From Baffinella frigidus (lineage: Eukaryota > Cryptophyceae > Cryptomonadales > Baffinellaceae): a stretch of 12,059 nt of DNA. The stretch lies in the NCBI GenBank assembly GCA_026770585.1, contig MU647010.1, positions 101,210 to 113,268 of the forward strand, read 5' to 3'. The position numbers and the translations under genes are program-made. Positions 1 through 8,160 of the stretch are shown one piece after another (position 1 is the stretch's first letter; the number at the start of each line of letters is the position of its first letter). The notes under the pieces are model-generated. The model was given only the letters and a program-made list of their open reading frames with translations, ran no database searches and was not told the DNA's origin.

Positions 1-338
1 GTGTGGGGGTGTGAGATGAGATCAGCCAGACACCAGAGGTGAGATGAGAGAAATGTGGTTGGCCTAGCCTGGGTTGTCACAATGTGCCCCGAAGTGTCAA
101 TGTTAAATGTGAGTCAGCGGAGTTCAGTTCAACCAAGGCATTAGCATTCACGCGCAACAGCACTCGAGCGCGTCAACCACCACCCCCGTTAGCACCCACA
201 CACGTCACACACGTCAGCATCCACGCGCGTCAACACCCACGCGTGTCATTCCCCGCCGAGCGGTCCTCCTGGGGAAATGTGACGGGTTAGTCAAGGAAGA
301 TCGTGTGGGCTCGCCATCCCGCACAGATCGGTCCAACC

Positions 339-424
339 GCGTCAGCCCGCACGCGTCACCTTCATTGGTCAGTCCCAACGCGTCAGCCCCAACGCGTCAG
401 CCCCACTGCGTCAGTCCCAACGCG
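339..424. repeat. 14-bp minisatellite, GCGTCAGCCCCAAC
   Basis: Three consecutive 14-bp units lie at 380-393, 394-407 and 408-421, with a related unit at 339-352 and a diverged stretch between. A looser form of the same motif (ACGCGTCA, CACACGTCA) is scattered through 197-250. The core GCGTCA is often preceded by AAC, giving the MluI-like palindrome ACGCGT. It appears to be non-coding. Confidence 0.75.
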
Positions 425-466
425 GCACGTGTTTCACATCAAATTATTTGCAGCACCAGATCCGGT

Positions 467-597
467 AGCCCCGCCGCCCGCGCGCCGGCCCGCTGAGCCG
501 CGCATCTGCCTCGCCGTGTATCTGCGCGCCCGGGGAGCCATCAGATGTCTCGATCGGCCCGTCCCAAGCCACGCCGCTCCCGAAAACCTGCCGCATC
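467..597 (+). repeat. Direct duplication, copy 1 of 2
   Basis: This block of about 130 bp, from AGCCCCGCCGCC to CTGCCGCATC, recurs at 638-765 in the same orientation. The two copies are almost identical except for a few bases and a 3-base length difference near the GCTGAGCCGC segment. The spacer between them is 40 bp. The near identity suggests a recent tandem duplication or gene-conversion event. Confidence 0.85.
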
Positions 598-637
598 CCA
601 CCATCACAAGCCCGAGCCATTTCAGCTGATTCCGAGC

Positions 638-765
638 AGCCCCGCCGCCCGCGCGCCTCTCCGCTGAGCCGCTCTGCCTCGCCGTGTATCTGCGCGCCCG
701 GGGAGCCATCAGATGTCTCGATCGGCCCGTCCCAAGCCACGCCGCTCCCGAAAACCTGCCGCATC
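638..765 (+). repeat. Direct duplication, copy 2 of 2
   Basis: Second copy of the block at 467-597, three bases shorter. The sequence changes abruptly after CCGCATC in both copies, which marks the repeat boundary. The AT-richer sequence that follows (766-860) is not present after copy 1. Confidence 0.85.
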
Positions 766-1083
766 GCGTAAATGTAAAGCTACAAGGATTGTAAAGCACC
801 GAAAATCTGTCAAATGTAGAGATTGGATTTCGGCAACTTTTGAGGTTAAAATAGATTTTAGTGGCCCTTTTTCCAGGGGGACGCATCGGACTTGAACTTT
901 CGGACGGATCGGCCCAAACCGTCCTCCTTCCCCTCACTCATCCCCCGTGCAGCCCTAACTCAGATTCGCACACCATTCGGCTGTCTATCGCCGCCTCACG
1001 CTTCTCCCTGCTGCGAACCCGCGGTAGATCGAGCGCGCATCGCTCTAGAACCAAAAAACTCACTGATCGTAATCCCTCGAGCG

Positions 1084-4000
1084 ATGCCCGCTCTTCTTCC
1101 ACGGAGACTTTCGGCGGCTCTGTTGCTCGGTATGGCGGTCATGCTGGGCTCGGTCCAGATGTCAGAGACGTTCTTCTTGCCGGTACTCGCTGCGACGGCG
1201 TGCATCGGACCGGGGGCGGTTGGCTCATCGAGGCGCAGCGCGGATTTGCTGTCGCAGATCACGGCACGTGATCAGAGCGCCCCGGCGTCGCCGTCTCCGC
1301 AGCGTGACAAAGAAGGCAATGGCCTCGATCGCCGGTCTTTGCTCGCCGCAGCCATCGCGGGTGCGATGCTGCCAGCGCACTTGCAGAACAAGATCCGCAG
1401 GACAGATGTTGTGGCCCAGGGGAACACGGCTGCCGCGAGCGACATCGAGGTTCTCCTCTGCCCCGCGAGTCTCTTCGAAAACGTTGGCACCATCAAGAGT
1501 TCCGATTTTGAGTGCGCTATGACTAGGTTTGAATTGTCTGGCCGGCGCTGTCGCGTGGGTCGAGAACCGTCGCCCTACACCCTAAGCCCTAAACTCATAT
1601 GCGGAAACAGTATAAAAATACTGTTTTTGGCCACGCGTAAAGTTGATCCCCCCCTTGAAAACAAGCCACTTTTGGCGTATCATCACAAAACACGCCAAAA
1701 GTGGCTTGTTTTCAAGGGGAGAATCAACTTTACACGTGGCCAAAAACAGTATTTTTATACTGTTTCCGGAGATAAAAACCCTGATCCTTAAAACCTCAAC
1801 CCTAACACCCGAACCCTGCAACCTGAACTCTGAAACCTGAAACTTACACCCTCACCCCTCAATCCTCAACTCTCGACCCTCAACCATCAACCCTCAACCC
1901 TCAACCCTCAACCTCAACACTAAACCCTAAACCCTAAACCCCAAACCGTCAACCACCAACCCTCAACCCTTGAATCCTGAATAATCCACCCTGAAAAATA
2001 AACCTTAAAACCTAAACCCTCAAACCTATCAATAAACCGTGAACCGTAACCGTACATCGTAAAATCTGAACCCCACACCCCAAACCTAAACCCTCAACCC
2101 TCAACCCTCAACCCTCAATCCTCAACCCTCAACACTAAACCCTAAAACGGTTAACCTCGACCCTAGTCCTTGACCCGAAACCCTAAACCCCAAACCCTAA
2201 ACCCTAAACTCTTAACCGTACACCCTGCACCCTGACCCTAAACCCTAAACCCTGAACCCTGAACCGTCAACCATCCATCCTCAACCCTTGAATCCTGAAC
2301 ACTCATCCTTGAACAATACACCTTAAAAACCAACACCTAAAACCTACCACTAAACCGTAAACCATAAGCGTAAACCGTAAAACCTGAACCACACACTCCA
2401 AACCCTAAACCCTAAACCATAAACCCTCAAACCCAAAACCTAAACCCGAACCCCCAAACCCTAAACCCTAAACCCCAAAACACCAACCCTACACCCGAAA
2501 ACCCCACCCCCCACACCCTAAACCCTAATTCTAAACCCTAAAACCTGAACCCTGAACCCTCCACCCTCAACCCTATGCGCTAGAATCCTCAACCCTAAAC
2601 CCTAAACCCTGAACCCTAAACCCTGAACCCTGAACCCTATACCCTAAACCCTCAACCTCTCACCCCACACCCTAAACCCTAAACCCTCAACCATAAACCC
2701 TAAACCCCACAACCCTAAACCCTGAAACCCACACACTAAATCCTGCCACTAAACACTAAACCCTCAACCCTGAACCCTGCACCCTGAACCCTGAACCCTG
2801 ATCCCTGAACCCTGAACCCTGAACCCTGAACCCTCAACCCTCAACCCTCAACCCCAAACCTTGAACCCTAAACCCTGAAATCTCATCACTACACCTTTAA
2901 CCCCACACCCTAAACCCTAAACCCTCAACTCTGAGCCCTCAATCCTAAACCCTAAACCCTAAACCCTAAACCCTAAACCCTAAACCATAAACCCTAAACC
3001 CTAAACCCTCAACCCTGAACCCTAAACCCTAAACCCTAATCCCTAATCCCCAATCCCTGAACATAAACCCTCAACCCTCAACCCAATCTGTCAACTTTAC
3101 ACCATTAACCACACTACCTCAATCCAACACCCTAAACCCTATACTATGAACCATAAACCCTAAACCCCAAACCCTCAACCCTAAACCCCACACCCTAAAC
3201 CCCACGACCCTAAACACTCAACCCGCTACCCTTAACACTAAACCCTGAAGCCGCAAGGTGACTGACACCTGCGGGGGTGGGTTGCAGCGGCACTCTCTGG
3301 GGGTGACGGACCTGGAGAAGGAGGTCTCGTTCTGGACGCGGGTGATGGGCATGTCGGTGACGCCAACCTCGGACGCTGCCGGGCGAGAACTGCTGTGCGT
3401 CAGCTACGGCGCGTCCCCCGGGGGAAGGCGGGTGCAGCTGGACTTGGCAGAGAGGGGGGGGATGGCGCCGCGCAACTTCCCGCGGATGAGCGTGGACCTC
3501 CGACTCCAGTTCCGTCCGTCGTTGATGGCAGACGTGGTCAAGCTTGGCGGCAAAGTCGTTTCTGCCGCCGGAGGTGCCGCCCCGCTCGCTCACCATCTTG
3601 CGAACCGCCCAGCCCTCTGAGAGATTTCGTTTGACAACCCCCCGACCTGCCCCCGATTTGTAGCAGGGGAAGTGAAGTGTGGCCGACGAGACGCCATCAA
3701 CCAGTCTCCTTCCAACCAGTTTTTCCTGAAAACATAAAGCTGGCTGTACCAGCTCGTAGGGCGGGGTACCGGTTGTTTGCTAGTGTTTTTGGTAGCCACG
3801 CTTCAGGATGGAGGTTTGAGCTCCCGACCTCTCCTAAAACTCGTCAGCAACACTATCCAGGGGTGTGCCTTTTTTCGGCGCACTCCCTGCACTCATCGGC
3901 CAGCCTTACCGATCAAAATGCGTGGCTTCGGAGTTGAGGCCGACCGCGCTTCTTCACGCTTTCATGCTTACAGGGATACCTCGTGCACACGATCCCGTGC

Positions 4001-4427
4001 CTTAAGGACATGGTACGGATTCGACCCCTACGTGTTCTTTAATTTAGTACCACATGGTTGACTAAATCTCGCGTCTGGTCTTTAATTTATAACCACAGGG
4101 TTGACTCAATCTCGCGTCTAGTCAACCCTGTGGTACTAATTCAAGAACACGACGACCGACCGACCCTCGAGCAAGGGTGTTCTTAGAGGCGAGGTATCCC
4201 TGTAGCGGGTAACGAGGTGATCCCTGTCTCGAGGCGGGTCTATCGCACGTGATTGTTGGCGCGGCGCTGACGCGGTGGCGGTGGCATGCGGGATCGCAGG
4301 GACGGACGGGACGGCTGGCAACGAGGTGCAGGTGCTGTCGCCGTCGGGACACCTCGCGCGAATCCAGCTCGTGCGCTCCTCCGTGCCTCTCCTCCCCACC
4401 CTCGTCCGCGTCGCCCGCGTCGCGTGA
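1084..4427 (+). CDS. VOC/glyoxalase-like protein, plastid and possibly Tat targeted, three exons
   Basis: Proposed exons are 1084-1449, 3288-3573 and 4300-4427; they total 780 nt and stay in phase (259 residues plus TGA). Exon 1 encodes a leader: hydrophobic residues 9-38, a Ser/Arg/Ala-rich stretch, then the twin-arginine string RRSLLAAAIAGAM (83-95), as in thylakoid-lumen Tat signals. Exon 2 opens with RHSLGVTDLEKEVSFW (from residue 123), the usual first strand and helix of a vicinal oxygen chelate domain, and ends at LGGKVVSAAGG. Exon 3 supplies the closing motif GNEVQVL (224-230). H124 and E226 are candidate metal ligands by family analogy. Splice sites are GAG|GTTCTC to TTGCAG, and GGAG|GTGCCG to TCGCAG. 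Intron 1 (1,838 nt) contains a foldback and a telomere-like array; intron 2 (726 nt) contains another foldback. Substrate is unknown. The VOC domain in exon 2 is fairly sure; the linkage of exons 1 and 3 is inferred. Otherwise these are gene fragments broken by the array. Confidence 0.55.
1602..1768. mobile_element. Foldback (MITE-like) inverted-repeat element
   Basis: Two 77-bp arms, 1602-1678 and 1692-1768, are reverse complements with only three mismatches, around a 13-nt loop. The outer part of each arm carries its own hairpin, CAGTAT-AAAA-ATACTG at 1608-1623 and its mirror copy. Both strands are open across the element, so reading frames run through it by chance of base composition. It lies at the edge of the telomere-like array: 1571-1597 on its left already reads CCCTA-type repeats and 1775 onward continues them. 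It carries no transposase, so if mobile it depends on another element. Confidence 0.8.
1775..3248 (+). repeat. Degenerate telomere-like array, CCCTAAA on + strand
   Basis: About 1.47 kb of seven-base units, mostly CCCTAAA, CCCTCAA and CCCTGAA, with many single-base variants and slips. Homogeneous runs occur locally, for example CCCTCAA near 2085-2135, CCCTGAA near 2765-2830 and CCCTAAA near 2945-3005. The degeneracy and the mixing of variants distinguish it from the perfect terminal repeat at the right end of the window. It contains no gene. In the proposed gene model it makes up most of intron 1 of the VOC gene and is transcribed as the C-rich strand. Confidence 0.95.
3969..4204. mobile_element. 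Nested foldback element inside VOC intron 2
   Basis: The outer ends are an exact 14-bp inverted pair, TACAGGGATACCTC at 3969-3982 and GAGGTATCCCTGTA at 4191-4204. Inside lie imperfect arms of about 33 bp beginning CGTGTTCTT near 4031 and ending AAGAACACG near 4150. The centre holds a 43-bp tandem duplication (4037-4079 and 4080-4122) and an exact 15-bp inverted repeat, ACCACAGGGTTGACT at 4092-4106 against 4120-4134. No coding capacity is visible. The right part (4136-4204) is repeated at 10128-10196, which supports a dispersed element family. Confidence 0.65.
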
Positions 4428-4798
4428 GTGCGCCTGCGGGGAGGAAGGCCGGGGGGGGGCGGGAGGTTGTGAGGTTGTGAAATTGTGAGATTGTGTGTGC
4501 GGTTGTGTGCGATCAAGGGATGGAGTGTAGTGATAGGCGAGCTGTACATGGTGTGCCTCGAGGGGGCGCATGTGCTGGTACTGTAGTACAGTGTAATATG
4601 ATGGTGGTTGGCGTGTGATTGGACTGCCTCGACCGACACTGGTCGCGCAGAGGACTGTTGCGATGACGACGCTTCTTGAGGCAGGATGCCCTTGCTGCAA
4701 CCATCCCGCACTCTTTCAACACCGTGCTGTGCACTTGGTGCAGTGCACGACCGCACCCTCGACACGCACGCGGAACCAAGCTCGGTGTTTTGAACATA
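4428..4798. other. Intergenic space between convergent genes
   Basis: This stretch lies between the stop of the VOC gene (4427) and the poly(A) signal of the iron-sulfur gene. It holds a run of nine G at about 4451-4459, a GT-rich minisatellite with AGGTTGTG-like units at 4462-4511, and a 13-bp palindrome ACTGTAGTACAGT at 4580-4592. Long open frames on the minus strand here are low-complexity and have no recognisable domain. No AATAAA is seen just after 4427 for the plus-strand gene. Confidence 0.5.
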
Positions 4799-4804
4799 TT
4801 TATT
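4799..4804 (-). terminator. Poly(A) signal AATAAA of the iron-sulfur gene
   Basis: The minus strand reads AATAAA about a dozen bases after the TAA stop at 4818-4816. Its distance and strand fit a cleavage and polyadenylation signal and support 4816 as a real gene end. Confidence 0.55.
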
Positions 4805-4815
4805 TGAGTTGAAGA

Positions 4816-7800
4816 TTACTTGGAGGACTTGGAGGCGATCTCAGCGAAGATGTCATCAATGCCACCCGCGTCCACATCTCGCGTCACCTCCAGAGGACCC
4901 CCCGGGAAGGCCTCCACAGCCACCTGCCTCGATTCATCCTTGTCAGACAACTCCACCAGCCCTTCCAAGTCAAGCATCAATCGGACATCCCTCAATGTGT
5001 TCCATCGTCGCAAATCGGCGCCACACACGACAACAAATCCGCCAGACCCAAACAAGTCAAACTACAGGGTTTGGGGGGACGTGCTTCAGGGTTTGAGATT
5101 AGGGCTTAGCGACTGCAAACTGCAGACCCTGGCTGGGTTTGAAAAACGAATTTGGGTCCAAATGATGGAGGCCATCCAAATTTGGGTCTTAGGACCATAT
5201 TTGAAGTATTTCGGCCCAAATGCCTTGTTTTAGACCCAAATTTATCATATTTCGGCCTTTCCAACGTGGCCAGCCTCACCTAAAGTTGTGGGAATTGGAA
5301 CGCTTAGAGAAAGAATGAGGCACTATTTCAAAGCAGGGCGGAAGCACTCTACTGGTGCCACTTTGCAGAAGAGAGTTCACGGCCAGGGGTTACCTTCCAG
5401 GGTTCAGGGTTTACCCTTTGCGGTTTGGGTTTAGGATTTAGGGTGTAGAGTTAAGGGTTTAGGGTTGAGAGTGTGGGGTTTGGGGTTTAGGGTTTGGGGT
5501 TTGGGGTTTACGATTTATGGTTCAATATTTTAGATTTTCGGCTCAAGGCTTAGGGTTCGGGGTTTGGGGTTTAGCGTGTAGGGTGTAGGGAGTAGGGTGT
5601 AGGGTGTGGGGTGTGGGGTGTAGGGTGTAGGGTGTAGGGTGTAGGGTGTAGGGTGTGGGTGTAGGGTGCAGGGTATGGGGTGTAGGGTGTGCTTGAGCAA
5701 AGTTTGAGTGAGGGTTCAGGGTTGAGGGTTGAGGATTGAGGGCTCAATGATCCAGGTTCCGGATTCCGAGTTCCGGGTTCCGAGTTCCGGGTTCCGGGTT
5801 TAGGATTGAGGGTTTAGTGTTTGGTGTTTAGTGTTTAGGGTTTAGGGTCGAGGGTCTAGGGTCTAGGGTCTAGGGTATAGAGTTTAGGGTTTAGGGTTTA
5901 GGGTTTAGGGTTTAGGGTTTAGGGTTTAGGGTGTAGGGTGTAGGGTGTAGGGTTTAGGGTTCAAGGTTTGGTGTTAGGGTTCAGGATTCAGGATTTGGGG
6001 TTTGGGGTTCAGGGTGAGGAGTTGAGGGTTCAGGGTTTAGGGTTGAGTGTTCAGGGTTTAGGGTTTAGGGTTTGGGGTTTGGTGTTTGGGGTTTAGGATT
6101 GAGGTTGAGGGTGGTAGGGTTTGGGGTCTAAGGTGAAGGGCGTGGTTAAACGCGGGTTGATTGAGGGTTTAGGTTTGAGGGTTGAGGGTTGAGGGTTGAG
6201 AATTTTGTGAAGCAATTTCCGGGTTGCACGTTCCGAGTTCCGGGTTCCGAGTTCAGGTTTGAGGGTTTAGGGTTTTGGGTTTAAGGTTGAGTGTTCAGGT
6301 TTTAGTGTTGAGTGTTTAGGGTCTAGGATATAGGGTGTAGGGTTTGGGGTTTAGGGTTTAGGGTTTAGGGTTTAGGGTTTAGGGTTTAGTGTTTAGTGTT
6401 TAGTGTGTAGTGTTTTTATGATTTAGGGCTCAGGGTTCAGGGTTAAGAGTTGAGGGTTGGGGGTTTGGTGTTTGGTGTTTGGTGTTTAGGGTCTAGGGTT
6501 GAGGGTTTGGGGTTTAGGGTGTAGGGTTTAAGGTTTGGGATGTAGGGGTTTGGTTTTAGGATTTGGGGTTTAGGGTTTTGGGGTTAGGGTTCAGGATTTA
6601 GGGTTTAGGGTTTAGGGTTTAGGGTTTAGGATTTGGGGTATAGGGTATAGAGTTCAGAGTTTAGGGTTAGTGTTCAGGTTAAGAGTTTAGGGTTTAGGGT
6701 TTAGGGTTTAGGGTTTAGGGTTTAGGGTTCAGAGTTCAGGGTTTAGGGTTTAGGGTTGAGGGCTTGGGGCTTAGGACTCAGGGTTTACGATGTAGTGATG
6801 AGTGTTTAGGGTTGAGGGTTGGGGGTTTAGGGTGTAAGGTGTAGAGTTTAGGGTTAAGAGGTTAGCGTTGAGGGTTTAGAATTTAGGCTTTTGGGTTTAG
6901 GGTTTAGGGTTTAGGGTTTAGGGTTCAGGGTTCAGAGTTTTGGGTTCAGGGTTCATGGTTTAGGGTTTAGGGTCCAGGGTTCAGGGTTTAGGGTTTAGGG
7001 TGTAGGGTGGCCTCTCCATGAAGTCCGTGACATCGGTGGCGTGTTTGTTCATTTTAAGGGAGTATTGTGTAGAGTTCAGGGGGTAGGGTTCAGGGTTCAG
7101 GGTTTAGGGTTTAGGGTTTCAAGATTTTAGGTTGCAAGGTTTGGGGTTCAGGGTTTAGAGTTTAAGGTTTACGATTTAGTGTGCAGGGTTCAGGTTTTAG
7201 GGTTCGTGGTTTAGGGTTCGGGTTCGGTTCCGGGTTTAGGGTGTAGGGTTAGGTTGTTGGGTTTAGCGGAACGTGCTGTTAAGGGTCAGGGTTTAGGGTC
7301 CAGAGTTGGGTTAGGATTTAATCCGCCAGGCCCAAACGATTCACAATACTTTTTTCGGAAGGTGGCTCGAGGAAGTTCCTCGCGTGGCTAGAATATTTGT
7401 GGGACACGTATCCACTCATGCTAGCTTTCTCCTCTTGCGAGTAGCGCGCTCACAAATGAATGGCGATCGTGCCATGGATTGGAGGGGTGTCTGCCCAGAG
7501 AGCCAACCAGACGAAGAGAAGGCGGGGAGGATCGAGCCATGGTGACTCACCGCAGGTCCTTGACCGCACATCCCCAGGCACCCCGTCGACTTGCAGACCA
7601 CGCCTTCCGGCTTTTGCTGCCGTGCGTACTTGAGGACTTCATCAGAACCAGACTGCTCACAGTCGTCGCCAGTGCACACAAACACCACCGTCTCCGCCCC
7701 GTCCGCCATCCTCAGCGCCCCTCCCACCCGCGCTGCAGATCCGGTTCTGCCCCCAAGAGATACACGCACCCGTGGAGGGGCCCTTCTCGCTCGTGGTGTA

Positions 7801-7934
7801 TCAAAACCCAGGAAACGTATCCTGCCCGCGACTGAAGCGCTGAACGCCGCATCTGGAGCTGGAAGCACGGCCACGATGAGAGCCCACAGAGCGGCTGCCG
7901 CACCCTTCACCACAGCACGTCTACCGAGCGTCAT
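4816..7934 (-). CDS. Plastid-targeted thioredoxin-like [2Fe-2S] ferredoxin, two exons
   Basis: Proposed exons are 7934-7551 and 5061-4816, joined in phase 0 to 209 residues. The chosen ATG (7934) gives a signal peptide (hydrophobic 11-25) ending near DAAF (28-31), an Arg/Ser-rich transit peptide, and LRM at 74-76 as a likely mature start. The A-F junction is typical of complex red plastids. The mature part reads VFVCTGDDC (C87, C92) and later CLGMCGQGP (C119, C123), the cysteine pattern of NuoE/thioredoxin-like 2Fe-2S domains; C114 is extra. Exon 1 ends GCG|GTGAGT. Exon 2 (acceptor CCCTGTAG at 5062) supplies GGFVVVCGAD, fitting the strand that follows the CLG-C-GP motif, then an acidic tail ending IFAEIASKSSK. 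Likely a stromal electron carrier or cluster protein; partner unknown. The 2,489-nt intron contains the G-rich telomere-like array. Exon 1's domain is fairly sure; the join is inferred. Otherwise exon 1 is a 3'-truncated fragment and 4816-5061 belongs to another gene. Confidence 0.6.
5036..5059. repeat. 24-bp direct repeat flanking the G-rich array, left copy
   Basis: Begins AATCCGCCAG and matches 7320-7343 at 21 of 24 positions in the same orientation. This copy lies inside the 5' end of exon 2 of the iron-sulfur gene; telomere-like sequence starts a few bases to its right. Confidence 0.8.
5062..5395. other. Intron segment with telomere-like patch and inverted repeat
   Basis: Positions 5065-5110 contain scattered AGGGTTT and TTAGGG units, including the sequence that forms the minus-strand splice acceptor. 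Positions 5130-5260 are AT-richer, with an exact 12-bp inverted repeat AAATTTGGGTCT at 5178-5189 against 5232-5243, and a recurring TATTTCGGCC motif. No exon is recognisable. Confidence 0.55.
5396..7319 (+). repeat. Degenerate telomere-like array, TTTAGGG on + strand
   Basis: About 1.9 kb of seven-base units: TTTAGGG, TTGAGGG, TTCAGGG, TGTAGGG and TTTGGGG. Homogeneous blocks include TGTAGGG near 5575-5660 and TTTAGGG near 5885-5935, 6350-6390 and 6685-6725. Two islands of TTCCGGG/TTCCGAG units lie at 5755-5800 and 6216-6255. A non-telomeric insert of about 60 bp interrupts the array at 7008-7070. It holds no gene. In the proposed model it lies in the intron of the minus-strand iron-sulfur gene, so the transcript carries the C-rich strand. 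Confidence 0.95.
7320..7343. repeat. 24-bp direct repeat flanking the G-rich array, right copy
   Basis: Begins AATCCGCCAG exactly where the array stops and differs from the left copy (5036-5059) at three positions. Read on the minus strand in the frame of exon 2 it would encode SFGPGGL, against LFGSGGF in the left copy, so it looks like a duplicated start of that exon now left inside the intron. Confidence 0.8.
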
Positions 7935-8160
7935 CGTTGAGCGACTACAAAGATCGAGATCCCTTGAGTGTCCCACACGGCTTGGAAAAGGAGTATTTCC
8001 CCCCGTTCTTGGAGCCCTTGGACCGTTTTTGGAGCTGTTTGTCAACTTTTGGCCGAGATGGACCCGAGCTCTTCAAAAAACCTAAAGAAAATTGACTTTT
8101 GAAATAACCCCGTTGCAGCTGCTTTGCAAGGCACAGAAGAGGAGGGGGCGTTGAGAGAGG
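7935..8160. promoter_or_regulatory. Shared divergent promoter region
   Basis: These 226 bp separate the start codon of the iron-sulfur gene (minus) from that of CMC1 (plus), so both promoters should lie here. The centre (about 8075-8110) is AT-richer than its surroundings. I see no convincing TATA box or named factor site. The minus-strand frame stays open upstream to 8045, so an earlier in-frame ATG there is possible, but it would bury the signal peptide. Confidence 0.4.

Larger units (their letters stand above)
1..1083. other. GC-rich region without a convincing gene
   Basis: Several short open frames occur on both strands, but they follow the composition of the minisatellite and of the duplicated block inside this stretch, and none shows a recognisable domain or splice pattern. 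A small basic open frame begins at the ATG at 713, inside the second copy of the duplication, and has no visible homology. The 5' untranslated region and promoter of the gene starting at 1084 should lie at the right-hand end; I see no clear TATA-like element there. Confidence 0.5.

Noticed and set aside
434-937. Minus-strand frame with an internally repeated peptide
   Set aside because: The peptide repeat is only the 130-bp DNA duplication read in frame; there is no domain or splice support.
892-1791. A 299-residue continuous frame taken as one exon gene
   Set aside because: Its last third crosses telomere-like units and the foldback, where both strands are open by composition. A donor at 1450 leading to the VOC exon explains the coding part better.
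4122-4765. Two long overlapping minus-strand frames
   Set aside because: They are low-complexity, rich in His, Arg, Pro and Ser, and antisense to the plausible VOC C-terminal exon. Their shared ends with the frame at 10128-10403 come from the dispersed 69-bp repeat.
1775-7319. CRISPR array or bacterial-type repeats
   Set aside because: The units are seven bases long with no unique spacers, and the genes around them have spliceosomal introns.
7416-7550. Read-through C-terminus of the iron-sulfur protein
   Set aside because: After GCG|GTGAGT the continuation is basic, low-complexity and unlike the family, whereas the exon at 5061 gives a fitting strand.
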